The position numbers were made by a program, and so were the translations under genes. A stretch of DNA of 64,000 bases from Paenibacillus mendelii (GTDB lineage Bacteria > Bacillota > Bacilli > Paenibacillales > Paenibacillaceae), in contig NZ_JANHOF010000021.1 in NCBI RefSeq assembly GCF_024498075.1, positions 1 through 64,000 on the forward strand, read 5' to 3'. Positions 8,141-17,010 of the stretch are shown here, piece after piece (within the stretch, counting starts at the first letter, position 1; each line of letters opens with the position of its first letter). The notes below the pieces were generated by a model. The model saw nothing but the letters and a program-made list of their open reading frames with translations, ran no database searches and was not told the DNA's origin.

Positions 8141-8301
8141 TGTAAATAAGCCGGTTTTCCTGAGCGCTAAGGTAAACCGGCTTACATCGAACTAATTGAT
8201 AGACGGTAATCTAGCCGATCAAGCACGAGCCGCGGCCGGTTCTTATATTGGGTACCGTATTTTGAACGGCTGTTCCAATTTCCCATTTTGAGACTGAGGT
8301 T

Positions 8302-8487
8302 TTGGTTGAGATTATTAAGAAAGCTACAGGAAAAACTGTCGCTGAAATCGTTAGCAAACGAGTGTTTAAACTTTTAGGATTTACTCAAACGGAGTGGAGA
8401 ACAGTAGGGAAAGAAATAAAGATACAGCGTGAGTACTTGCTTTGTGGGGGAACTTGCATCGGAATAAGGGAGCTATATACGGGCTAA
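8302..8487 (+). pseudogene. Beta-lactamase-family serine hydrolase fragment
   Basis: About 35 residues (VEIIKKATGKTVAEIVSKRV, FKLLGFTQTEW) match the segment of class C beta-lactamase-like and DD-peptidase proteins after the YxN motif (LxxIIxxxTGxxxxxxxxxxIFxPLGMxxT). No SxxK or HxG motif is present and the frame degenerates after Trp. It is an internal relic, not expressed. Confidence 0.6.
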
Positions 8488-8495
8488 ACACTCAA

Positions 8496-8579
8496 ATGTA
8501 TCTTAATGACCAAACAAATGATCAACAATCAAAACTCAAGGCTGCCAATGGACTCGGCGCCCTTTTGGAACGAGGGTAG
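8496..8579 (+). pseudogene. Short C-terminal coding relic
   Basis: A frame of 27 residues (MYLNDQTNDQQSKLKAANGL, then GALLERG and a TAG) ends 44 bases before the alpha-galactosidase promoter. It has no ribosome binding site and probably is the end of a deleted gene. Function unknown. Confidence 0.25.
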
Positions 8580-8604
8580 ATCATTTCAAGTCAAATACCG
8601 CACG

Positions 8605-8674
8605 GTAAACATCTGTTGCGGTTTGACGACATTATTTATTAATTGTATACTAAATATAGAAGGGAAATGTTTAC
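8605..8674 (+). promoter_or_regulatory. Sigma-A promoter of the alpha-galactosidase with flanking inverted half-sites
   Basis: TTGACG (8623-8628), exactly 17 bases, TATACT (8646-8651). GTAAACAT (8605-8612) and ATGTTTAC (8667-8674) flank it as perfect inverted half-sites 54 bases apart. These could bind a looping repressor, but that is inference. Confidence 0.75.
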
Positions 8675-8688
8675 AATAGGAGGGTATC

Positions 8689-10689
8689 ATGGCTAAGGTT
8701 AAAGCAGCTCATCAGGAAAATGTAAGAGCGCAACAGGTTTATGCGAAACTACTTACGGAGCTGGCGGATTTTCCAATTTCCTTTAAGCTTGCAGGCAAGT
8801 CGTATAAGGGGTTTAACGACGAATTCGCTGTAAGTGTAAATCGGAAGCCGCTAGAAGGCTTTAAGGAAACGGCTACTGTCACAGCTGCACACGCATCCGG
8901 CTTGGTTGTAACTGTTCACACGGCATTTTACCCACAATATGCTGCTTACGAGTGGACAGCGTGGTTTAAGAATACTTCCTCAGAAAATATCGGGCCGCTT
9001 GCAGATGTTAACGGTGCCGATGTGCTGCTGGAAGGTTATAATCCGGTATTAAGATATTTGCTTGGGGATGGAAGCGCAGATGGAGCGGAGGCACCGTTCA
9101 AGCCGCATGTTATTACGATGACCTCGCATATGGCGCTCGATTTTACTTGCACGTCAGGACGGGCAACGGAAGGGAACTTCCCGTATTACAATCTAGAGCA
9201 TGGCGATGGGGGTACATTACTTATCGTAGGCTGGCCTTCACAGTGGAGAGCTCGGTTCTCGTATACGTATGGAAATATGCATTTTACGGCCGGGCAGGAG
9301 AAGGTTAATGCGATCTTGTATCCAGGTGAGCAAATTCGTGCGCCGCTTATGGTGTTCATCGTCTATGACGGTCGTGATGATCTGAGAGTATCGAACCTTT
9401 GGCGTCGCTGGTATATCGATTGCAATATGCGCAAGATTGATAACAAAATGTTCGAGCCGGTTGTTTCCGGCGGTACGTCATGGATTTATGAAGAAATGAT
9501 TAAAGCAACGGATGAAAATCAAATCGCAGCCATCAAAACCTATGCGGAAAATGGCATTCAGCTGGATTATTGGTGGATGGATGCGGGCTGGTATTATAAG
9601 CGTGATGGAGAAACGCTCGACGTCTGGCTACCGACAGGCTATTGGCATGTAGATAAACACCGTTTTCCAAGCGAGTTTGCCGATATTGCCGATTACGGAG
9701 CGACGGTTGGCACGAAGATGTTACTTTGGTTCGAGCCTGAAGTGGTGCGAATGGAGTTAGATGAGCTGACAGAGGGTGCAGTCAAGCGCGAATGGCTCGT
9801 TGGCAGTCATCGGGAAGACTTTGGAAAATCCGGCGTTCCCGAGTGGTATTTAGTTGACTTCGGTAATGCGGAGTTCCGGAAGTATTTCTTCGAGCGGACG
9901 ACTTCCATTATTGATAAGGGGAAAATTGCATTATATCGTCAAGATTATGGGATTTATCCACTGCCGATTTGGGAAAAGGCGGATTCGCCCGATCGGATTG
10001 GGATGACAGAGAACTTGTACAATCAAGGTTATTTGGAATTTTGGGATGCACTCATCGAACGTTATCCGAACATGATGATCGATTCCTGCGCTTCGGGTGG
10101 CCGCCGCAATGATCTGGAAAGCATGCGCCGCTCGGTTCCGTTGCATAAGACGGATGCGGATTATTCGAATTTCGCCGTAAAACACAGCATGCACCAGTCG
10201 TTGTACAATTGGCTTCCGTATTATGGAACACCGGTGACCGGTCCAAACTATGCGAATCCAAACGACAAATATGCGATCCGATCGGCCTTTATTCCGTGGA
10301 TTGCGTTCGGCTTCGATGTCCGTAAAGATAACGTGGATTGGAATTTCGTTGCCGGTCTCGTAAATGAATGGAAGCAATTTAATCACTTGTTTTATGAAGA
10401 CTATTACCCGCTTCTTCCGTGGAGCCGTTCCGAGCAGGACTGGGCAGGCTGGCAGTTCATTAATTCGGATACCGGCGAAGGGGTTGTGCAATTGTTCAGA
10501 CGTGAGGAAAATGAAGAAGCGCAGAAGACGATTAAACTCCATGGCTTAGATGCAAAGGCGAAATACGAGCTGCGAGATTTGGATCGCGGTGTAACGTTTG
10601 CGTCGGGTAAAGAACTGATGGAAAAAGGTTACTTGGCCGCTCTTCCCGAACCGAGAAGCAGTGCGGTTGTGTTGATTAGGCAAGTTTAG
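8689..10689 (+). CDS. GH36-type alpha-galactosidase
   Basis: 666 residues, cytoplasmic (no signal peptide), start with TAGGAGGG 7-8 bases upstream. An N-terminal beta-sandwich (about 1-270) precedes the TIM barrel. The barrel shows YWWMDAGWYY near 300, MLLWFEPEVV near 345, a nucleophile Asp in LYRQDYG near 417 and the acid/base block CASGGRRND near 466-474. These correspond to the KxD and CxxGxxRxD signatures of GH36, with RQD replacing the commoner KWD/KxD. The reaction expected is release of terminal alpha-galactose, though divergent GH36 members act on other sugars. It is monocistronic with its own promoter and terminator. Confidence 0.88.
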   Translation: MAKVKAAHQENVRAQQVYAKLLTELADFPISFKLAGKSYKGFNDEFAVSVNRKPLEGFKETATVTAAHASGLVVTVHTAFYPQYAAYEWTAWFKNTSSENIGPLADVNGADVLLEGYNPVLRYLLGDGSADGAEAPFKPHVITMTSHMALDFTCTSGRATEGNFPYYNLEHGDGGTLLIVGWPSQWRARFSYTYGNMHFTAGQEKVNAILYPGEQIRAPLMVFIVYDGRDDLRVSNLWRRWYIDCNMRKIDNKMFEPVVSGGTSWIYEEMIKATDENQIAAIKTYAENGIQLDYWWMDAGWYYKRDGETLDVWLPTGYWHVDKHRFPSEFADIADYGATVGTKMLLWFEPEVVRMELDELTEGAVKREWLVGSHREDFGKSGVPEWYLVDFGNAEFRKYFFERTTSIIDKGKIALYRQDYGIYPLPIWEKADSPDRIGMTENLYNQGYLEFWDALIERYPNMMIDSCASGGRRNDLESMRRSVPLHKTDADYSNFAVKHSMHQSLYNWLPYYGTPVTGPNYANPNDKYAIRSAFIPWIAFGFDVRKDNVDWNFVAGLVNEWKQFNHLFYEDYYPLLPWSRSEQDWAGWQFINSDTGEGVVQLFRREENEEAQKTIKLHGLDAKAKYELRDLDRGVTFASGKELMEKGYLAALPEPRSSAVVLIRQV

Positions 10690-10702
10690 TGAATAAGGCG
10701 AG

Positions 10703-10740
10703 TGCGCCCGGGGGATCTTTCCCCGAGGCGCAGTTGATCT
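10703..10740 (+). terminator. Terminator after the alpha-galactosidase
   Basis: TGCGCC (10703-10708) pairs with GGCGCA (10727-10732), and inside it GGGG pairs with CCCC. The T run is weak. Confidence 0.6.
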
Positions 10741-10741
10741 C

Positions 10742-10858
10742 TTAGTTAATGACTATTATCAATTCGCCGCCAACTTCGAGCTTGCTTTGACGGACAGCAT
10801 GGAGCGCAACGGCCGAAGGCTCAACATGTGCACCTTGCTCGTAGAAGATGCTGTCTGA
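10742..10858 (-). pseudogene. Zinc-type alcohol dehydrogenase (MDR) fragment
   Basis: Minus-strand reading gives YEQGAHVEPSAVALHAVRQS then KLEVGGELIIVIN and a TAA. This is the stretch of medium-chain dehydrogenases entering the Rossmann fold (EGAxVEPxAVAxHAVxxxxxxxGDxVxVxG), here with the glycine motif destroyed. Only 38 residues remain. Confidence 0.6.
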
Positions 10859-10929
10859 ATTTTTGGACCATATTTTCTGTTGCAGCTGCGAAGAATAAGC
10901 CTATTGTCACAAATATACGGGAAAGTAAG

Positions 10930-11547
10930 TCACTTTCTCATATTAGTGTCCCTAAACAGTAATGTCATCTGAGAAATAGCTTCATGTTCACTTCCTAAAG
11001 AAATAACAAGGATTAAACTACCACCCATTAATAATTGCCACAAGGTCATTTTCAATTTGTCATGAGATTGTCCATTTTTTTTTGTATACATACTTGCACA
11101 AGCCAAGAAGAAGGCAGAAGCTATAATAATAATCTTACCTAACAACGAGTCATTCCAAGATAGATGCATTATCGTTGGGCCCAATATGAATAAAAGACCA
11201 ATTGCTCCAACAATGAGACCAATAACTTTATTTAGAGTTAAATATTCATTTAAGAAGAATTGTGCTAAAACACTAATAATAATAGGCATCGTATAAACAA
11301 GTACAGATGATATGCCTGAATCTACAAATTGCAATCCATAAGTGGATAGAGCATAATAACCAACACACATAGATAAGCTTAGATAAAAAAATGGAAGCCA
11401 CTCTTTTTTATTTGGTAAGATTTTTTGTCTTTTTGCTAATAAAAGTAAAAATAAGGTTGCTGTTCCTATTAAAAGTCTTGATGCTGAAAATAGAAAAGGA
11501 GGGATATCCTCTAGCCCAATTTTAGCTGTAACCCATAATAACCCCAT
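10930..11547 (-). pseudogene. EamA/DMT-family transporter, truncated at both ends
   Basis: 205 codons with about six hydrophobic helices (for example GTATLFLLLLA, VLVYTMPIIISVLAQFFLNE, KVIGLIVGAIGLLFILGP). Members have about 300 residues and ten helices. The usual first helix up to LWG is missing upstream, replaced by unrelated sequence, and the end (RDTNMRK) replaces the last helices. The A/T-rich codon use differs from neighbours. The likely ancestral role was metabolite export; this piece is probably not functional. Its ends abut repeat-rich DNA. Confidence 0.7.
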
Positions 11548-11658
11548 ATTCTTAATTCGATCCTTTATAATTTATTATTAGATTCTTTTGATAAACCAAC
11601 CTTTTCGAAAATGCTCGTCTTTTACTACTATTATTGCTGATTCATGGAGAGAAACGCT

Positions 11659-11863
11659 TAAGGACGCAAGTTCTTGTCATTTAAACATGTATGTCTGTCG
11701 GATGACAAGAACATATATACAAAGGAAGTCGCATACACTGCGGCTTTCTATTTTTTGTATAGAAGTTCTCGTCGCTTGCTCAAGACAAGAACTTCTATAC
11801 AAAGCCCAATCAGGACAAGAACTTCTATACAATCCCGCGAGTCAAAAAGTATACGAGTTATTA
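11659..11863. repeat. Composite GACAAGAAC repeat: one type A unit plus type B copy 2
   Basis: A single inverted type A unit (11659-11680) precedes a full type B element: direct 11703-11724, hairpin 11726-11732 with 11740-11746, inverted 11754-11773, direct 11784-11804, direct 11814-11833, then the conserved tail to 11863. The 20 bases at 11696-11715 (TGTCGGATGACAAGAACATA) occur exactly, inverted, at 45231-45250. Confidence 0.85.
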
Positions 11864-11994
11864 AGCTACCCCGAAAATTACTCTTAGCGCAAACCTAAAA
11901 ATGGCAGCACGAAACTAAGCCCAGCTTTAATGGTTTTTTTAAAACTGTGCTTCTTAGGAATTTATGAAACATTTGGAAGTTAAGAGGTTTCCGA

Positions 11995-12440
11995 GGTAGA
12001 GAGCGCGACTTGAAAACCAAGATTCTCGAGCTTTCGTACGGTGGGCGTACCAACCGTATCCAATTGAATTGTGCAAATGACAGTCAAACTTTACTTTGAA
12101 CCGTTGGTGGAGCCAATTTTTCACCCAGATTCGTATAGGTACAGACCAGGAAATCCGCAATTGATGCGGTGAGAGTGACGCGAACACGGTGTTGGCGATA
12201 TGACAGGGTGCTGGAATTTGACATCAAAGGTCTGTTTGACACATCGACCACGAGCTACTCATGAAAGCAGTAAAGAAGCATACGGACTGCCCGCGAGTCA
12301 TCCTCTACATCGAAAGATGGTTAAAGCGCCGTTTCAAAGAAGGGTGGGAGTGAAAGAGAGAGGATGTCCGGTACGCTGCAAGGCGGTGTCATCAGATTGC
12401 GAATCTGTTCATGCACTGCACGTTCGACTTAAACATTCCT
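11995..12440 (+). pseudogene. Group II intron reverse transcriptase remnant
   Basis: Frames joined across indels read GVPTVSN.IVQMTVKLYFEP, then PLVEPIFHPDSYRYRPG, the 5-prime RT blocks of group II intron LtrA-type proteins, followed by LEFDIKGLFDT, HELLMKAVKKHTDCP and VILYIERWLKAPF. At least four frameshifts or stops are present and no catalytic YADD block follows. The ribozyme parts are not recognisable here. Confidence 0.75.
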
Positions 12441-12601
12441 GTTAAGGCTAAGAAATGCCTTTTGCAATAAAGGAGCCCCTCGGTATGATGGGTTTGTCCA
12501 AGGGTTAATTAGGGATGAAGTAATCGGGTAATGCTATTCTGCCTTTTGCCGCTAGTTTAGGGTAACCAAATGTAAGGATTGAAAATTGTGACTATTGGCC
12601 T

Positions 12602-12632
12602 AAAAGGGCTGGAGGCACAGCCTTTTTTTTTG
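12602..12632 (+). terminator. Rho-independent terminator
   Basis: AAAGGGCTG pairs with CAGCCTTT around a short GGAGGCA loop and runs into ten T residues (12623-12632). It separates the remnant zone from the sugar transport operon. Confidence 0.75.
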
Positions 12633-12781
12633 AGGAAAGAATGCCAAGTTGCGAAAATGAATTCTAATCGAGCTAAAGTGAATACAATTATTGATAATTT
12701 GTATATAATTCTTTATTAAAATCGACATTATACAACCAATTACCAACATATTATAGCGATGTAGACTATAAGTGGTTAATG

Positions 12782-12833
12782 TTGACAATATCAAGATAAT
12801 AAATTATAGTATAAATCTCCTGAAGCGCTTACA
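12782..12833 (+). promoter_or_regulatory. Sigma-A promoter and cre-like site of the large sugar operon
   Basis: Perfect TTGACA (12782-12787), 17-base spacer, TATAGT (12805-12810). TGAAGCGCTTACA (12821-12833) follows at about the transcription start. It has the AAGCGCTT core of CcpA sites (TGTAAGCGCTTACA) but lacks one base in one arm. A site here would block elongation or initiation under glucose repression. Confidence 0.75.
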
Positions 12834-12935
12834 CGAAACGGGGATGACAATATCCCAATTCGTCGAATGCTGCCTATTTTTCATGAAAATCAGGATGGAA
12901 GATTAATAAAGTTTGCCTAGATAAGGGGGCTGAGT

Positions 12936-14048
12936 ATGGCGGGAGTATCGTTCAAACACGTGTACAAGCAATATAAATCCGAACCTCGGCCATCGGTAAT
13001 GGATTTCAATCTGGAGATTGAGGATGGGGAATTTCTCGTCTTGGTAGGTCCCTCAGGCTGCGGCAAGACGACGACGCTGCGCATGCTGTCCGGTCTTGAA
13101 GAGATATCCAAGGGCGAGATCTACATCGGCGACAAGTTTATTAATTACGTGTCCCCCAAGGACCGTGATATTGCGATGGTTTTTCAAAACTATGCGCTCT
13201 ATCCTAATCTGTCCGTCTATGAGAATATGGCGCTGGGGCTGAAGCTGCGGAAGACGGCGAAGCACGAAGTCGAAGCCCGCGTCAAGAAGGCTGCTCGCAT
13301 ACTGAGCATTGCAAGCCTGCTGGAGAAGAAGCCAAGCCAGCTGTCCGGCGGTCAGAAGCAGCGGGTGGCACTCGGCAGGGCGATCGTCCGGGAGCCGGAG
13401 GTCTTCCTAATGGATGAACCGCTGTCCAATCTCGATGCGAAGCTGCGCGCCCAAACAAGGGCGGAGTTGATCCATCTCCACCAGGAGCTCCGGACCACGA
13501 CCGTTTATGTGACGCATGATCAGACGGAGGCGATGACGATGGGGTCGCGAATCGTGGTCATGAAGGATGGCATCATTCAGCAGGCGGATACGCCGAAGGT
13601 TATCTACGGCCATCCTCGCAATGCCTTTGTGGCAGGCTTCATAGGCTCGCCCTCCATGAACTTTCTGGAAGGGTCAGTCGTGGCGGAGGATGGCAAATAT
13701 TATTTTCACAACAAGCGGTTCCGATTGGAAATTCCGGAGAAATTCAACGCATCGCTGAAATCGGCAAGATTAAATAAGATTATACTGGGCATCCGCCCTG
13801 AGCATATCTTGACCGAGCCCGAGGCCGTAAGCCGGAGCAGCAACCGGATTTCGGCGACAATCGACATTACGGAGCTGATGGGTTCCGATACATATGTGTA
13901 CTTGAAGCTGGGGGATGACATGGTTATATCCAGAGTCGTGGAATCCAGTACCCCCTTCGAGGCCGGAGACAAGCTGGAGATTGCCCTGCAGCTGGAGAAA
14001 GCCCACTTGTTTGATGCAGGGACCGAGCTCAATGTAATGAATGTTTAA
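12936..14048 (+). CDS. Sugar ABC transporter ATP-binding protein (MsmX/UgpC type)
   Basis: 370 residues, start behind AAGGGGGCT. Walker A is GPSGCGKTTT (about 36-45), Q-loop VFQNYALYP, signature LSGGQKQRVALGRA, Walker B VFLMDEPLSNLDA and switch His in VTHDQTEA. The C-terminal third is the TOBE/MalK-like regulatory region (GIRPEHI). It hydrolyses ATP for CUT1 sugar importers; MsmX-like ATPases often serve several permeases. Being the only ATPase in this block, it plausibly energises both permease pairs downstream. The next gene starts 19 bases after its stop. Confidence 0.93.
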   Translation: MAGVSFKHVYKQYKSEPRPSVMDFNLEIEDGEFLVLVGPSGCGKTTTLRMLSGLEEISKGEIYIGDKFINYVSPKDRDIAMVFQNYALYPNLSVYENMALGLKLRKTAKHEVEARVKKAARILSIASLLEKKPSQLSGGQKQRVALGRAIVREPEVFLMDEPLSNLDAKLRAQTRAELIHLHQELRTTTVYVTHDQTEAMTMGSRIVVMKDGIIQQADTPKVIYGHPRNAFVAGFIGSPSMNFLEGSVVAEDGKYYFHNKRFRLEIPEKFNASLKSARLNKIILGIRPEHILTEPEAVSRSSNRISATIDITELMGSDTYVYLKLGDDMVISRVVESSTPFEAGDKLEIALQLEKAHLFDAGTELNVMNV

Positions 14049-14067
14049 TAAATAGCGGGGGTACACG

Positions 14068-17010
14068 ATGAAGTTGCGAAAGCCTATAGTTTATTTGATT
14101 CTTTTCGCTTTTATCGTAACGTTCTATGTGATTCGTTCCAATACCGGGACAACGGAGGCCTTTCCTGTTATTCCGGCTGAGGCGATGTCAATTGAACCAG
14201 CGGATGGAAACGACGTTGCTTATTATGTTGAGACGTTGCGGTCGATGCAAGAGAAGGCAGTCCCATTCTATTCGGGTCAGGATGTAGAGATTGAGGTGGA
14301 CCAATTTACGGCAGCCTCGAACGAAGCAAATATCGCGGTCGTAAACGATCCCGAATTGAAGCGCAACACGCTGGCATGGCAGAACGGAATCGGCTGGGTG
14401 GAATGGATGGTCGATGCTCCGCAGGAAGGGTTATACGAGATCGAAGTGCTATATCAGGCAGCGGAGAAGAGCAGCAGCTCTGTTCTTTACGATTTGTCGA
14501 TTGATGGGCATTTGCCTTTCTCAGAAGCAGGGAACATCGAATTTACGAAACGGTGGAAGGACAAGACGGTACCGTATCAGAAGGATGAGATCGGTAATGA
14601 GATTCGCTCACTGCAGGAGGATATTCCAGGCTGGGTAACCACAAGACTGATGAATTATTCACTATCCTCCGAGCCACTGCGGTTCCATTTGACCGAAGGG
14701 CGCCACACCCTTCGATTTACCAGTTTGAATGAATCCATGTCTTGGGGAGCGATTCGATTAGCTGCACCGGACCGGCTTCCTTCTTATGAGGAATATGAGG
14801 CAAACCACTCGACGAAGGCAGGTGGAACAGACGCATCATGGTATTCCCGTATCGAAGCCGAACGTTATGGGTACAAATCGCATCCGGCTATCCAGACGGG
14901 AAGCCATAACGAACCGAATGTGTCCCCCGATCCCAAGGGACGGATCGTCTACAATGTCATTGACGGGAACCGGTGGAAGAATCCGGGTGAGTCGATCTCC
15001 TGGATGCTTGAGGTGCCCGATAACGGATGGTATGAGCTGGATGTGAAATACTCTCAACGGTTTCAAGGGAAATCCAACGTTTATCGTACCTTGTATATCG
15101 ATGGTCAAGTTCCATTTCAGGAGATGCAGCATTATGCATTTCCCTATAACGATAAGCTGGAGGTATTCACGATCGGTGACCGTGGTGGTACGCCGTATCG
15201 CTTCTATCTGGAGAAAGGCCGGCATGAGCTCCTCATGGTCGTGGATACGTCACTGCTCTACCCGTCCTGGCTGTCGCTGCAAAGCATCGTAGGGGATTTG
15301 TATACGCTGGAGCAAAGGCTGCGGAAGCTGACCGGCGCTTACGGCGAGAACAGTGGAGACGTGAACAGGACTTGGGATATGGCCGGTTCCTTTCCTGATC
15401 TGGAGAAGCAGCTGACAGATCTTCGCGACCGACTGGAGAAGACTGCCGATTACTTGAACGGGCTGAACCAGAACAGGACGGATGCGACGATTTCACTTCA
15501 GATCGGAACCGCGATCTTGGAGGACTTGCTGTCGGACAGCAACCAAGTACCCAACAAATTGGCGAAGTTTTCCGATTTGCAGCAAAGAATCGGCAGCTGG
15601 ATGGATGCCTTCTCCAAAGGGGCGATGACGGTCGACTACCTTATCGTACGTGCTCCGTCCGCCAAGCCGGAAGTGAAGGAAGCGACGTTCTTAAGCAAAA
15701 TTCCATACACAGCCGTCAATTTTGTGCGCACCTTCTATTTAAAGTATGATACGCAGCACTTGTCCAAGCAGGATGAGCTGGAAATATGGGTTGGACGGGG
15801 CAGAGATTATGTCAATCTGCTGCAGGAGATGATTAATCAGAGCTTCACGCCGACGACCGGAATACGCGTGAAAGTCAATATGATGCCGGATGCCAATGCG
15901 CTGACATTAAGCAATGCCGGCGGCGATCAACCGGATGTGGCGCTTGGCTTGCCGCAGGATATGCCGGTCGATTACGCGATGCGCGAGGCCGCACTGGATT
16001 TGACCGCCTTTGGAAACTTCCCAGAAGTCGCGGCACGATTCCACCCTGGCGCGATGCGTTCCTATACCTATAAGCAGGGTATTTACGCGCTGCCCGAGAC
16101 GCAATCGTTCCCGCTGCTCTTCTATCGCAAGAGCGTCATGAAATCGCTTGGCTTGGAGATACCCGATACGTGGGAGGACGTCATCAAGATCATTCCGGCT
16201 CTGCAAGAAAACGGGATGAATGTCTACCATAACCCGAAGGATTACATCGGATTTTTCTATCAACACGGCGCTGAGCTGTATTCGCCCGACGGTCGCAGAC
16301 CGGGCTTCGATACGGAGCAGGCTTACAAGGCCTTCTCTCTCTGGACGGATCTGTACAGCAAGTACGATCTGCCGAAGGAGGTGCCGGCATTCTTCCAGCA
16401 TTTCAAGCAGGGAGACATCCCCATGGGTGTGGCAGACTTCAATACCTATATTCAATTGCTCGTATCCGCTCCGGAAATTCGAGGCGATTGGGGAATTGCA
16501 GCAATGCCTGGCGTGAAGCAAGCCGATGGAACGGTAGCCCGCTGGGCGGCGAATGGCTTGACGTCCGCAATGATTCTGCGGAAGAGCGAACGGAAGGATG
16601 AGGCTTGGGCATTCCTGAACTGGTGGACATCCGCTGATACTCAGCAGCAGTACGGAGTCAACATGGAATCCTTCTTTGGTGTGGAATACCGGTGGAACAC
16701 CGCTAATATGCAGGCTATAGGAAGCATGCCGTGGCCTTCCGGCGATATGCAGGCGATCAAGGAGCAGAATCGGTGGGTCCGGAACGTTCCGTTCTTGCCC
16801 GGGGGCTATTTCTTGGGCAGGGAAATGGAATTTGCATGGAACCGTGCCGTCGTGGAGATGGTGCCGCCGAAGGACTCGCTGGACCGAGCCTACACTTCAC
16901 TGGAGAGGGAAATGCACCGCAAGCAGCAGAATCTGAAGCTCCCGGAAGAGCAGAGTCTGGCCTTCCCATCCGTTGCCGAGCCGTTTGATTGGAGGGGAGC
17001 TCAACAATGA
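14068..17010 (+). CDS. 980-residue membrane-anchored solute-binding protein with two N-terminal sugar-binding-like modules
   Basis: An N-terminal hydrophobic helix (residues 6-22, IVYLILFAFIVTFYVI) without a lipobox suggests a membrane anchor. Residues about 75-245 and 260-415 are two related beta-sandwich-like modules (GWVEWMVDAPQEGLYEIEVL and SWMLEVPDNGWYELDVKY), typical of carbohydrate-binding folds. A helical linker (about 420-560) leads to a family-1 solute-binding domain (570-955; ELEIWVGRGRDY, PDVALGLPQDMP, ALPETQSFPLLFYRKS). Ordinary binding proteins have about 430 residues, so this is a fusion that may hold a polymer and deliver its fragments. The start codon of the first permease overlaps its stop (ATGA). 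Confidence 0.85.
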   Translation: MKLRKPIVYLILFAFIVTFYVIRSNTGTTEAFPVIPAEAMSIEPADGNDVAYYVETLRSMQEKAVPFYSGQDVEIEVDQFTAASNEANIAVVNDPELKRNTLAWQNGIGWVEWMVDAPQEGLYEIEVLYQAAEKSSSSVLYDLSIDGHLPFSEAGNIEFTKRWKDKTVPYQKDEIGNEIRSLQEDIPGWVTTRLMNYSLSSEPLRFHLTEGRHTLRFTSLNESMSWGAIRLAAPDRLPSYEEYEANHSTKAGGTDASWYSRIEAERYGYKSHPAIQTGSHNEPNVSPDPKGRIVYNVIDGNRWKNPGESISWMLEVPDNGWYELDVKYSQRFQGKSNVYRTLYIDGQVPFQEMQHYAFPYNDKLEVFTIGDRGGTPYRFYLEKGRHELLMVVDTSLLYPSWLSLQSIVGDLYTLEQRLRKLTGAYGENSGDVNRTWDMAGSFPDLEKQLTDLRDRLEKTADYLNGLNQNRTDATISLQIGTAILEDLLSDSNQVPNKLAKFSDLQQRIGSWMDAFSKGAMTVDYLIVRAPSAKPEVKEATFLSKIPYTAVNFVRTFYLKYDTQHLSKQDELEIWVGRGRDYVNLLQEMINQSFTPTTGIRVKVNMMPDANALTLSNAGGDQPDVALGLPQDMPVDYAMREAALDLTAFGNFPEVAARFHPGAMRSYTYKQGIYALPETQSFPLLFYRKSVMKSLGLEIPDTWEDVIKIIPALQENGMNVYHNPKDYIGFFYQHGAELYSPDGRRPGFDTEQAYKAFSLWTDLYSKYDLPKEVPAFFQHFKQGDIPMGVADFNTYIQLLVSAPEIRGDWGIAAMPGVKQADGTVARWAANGLTSAMILRKSERKDEAWAFLNWWTSADTQQQYGVNMESFFGVEYRWNTANMQAIGSMPWPSGDMQAIKEQNRWVRNVPFLPGGYFLGREMEFAWNRAVVEMVPPKDSLDRAYTSLEREMHRKQQNLKLPEEQSLAFPSVAEPFDWRGAQQ

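Noticed and set aside
9931..10542. A 203-codon minus-strand frame in the alpha-galactosidase
   Set aside because: Antisense of the catalytic barrel; no start signal and no family.
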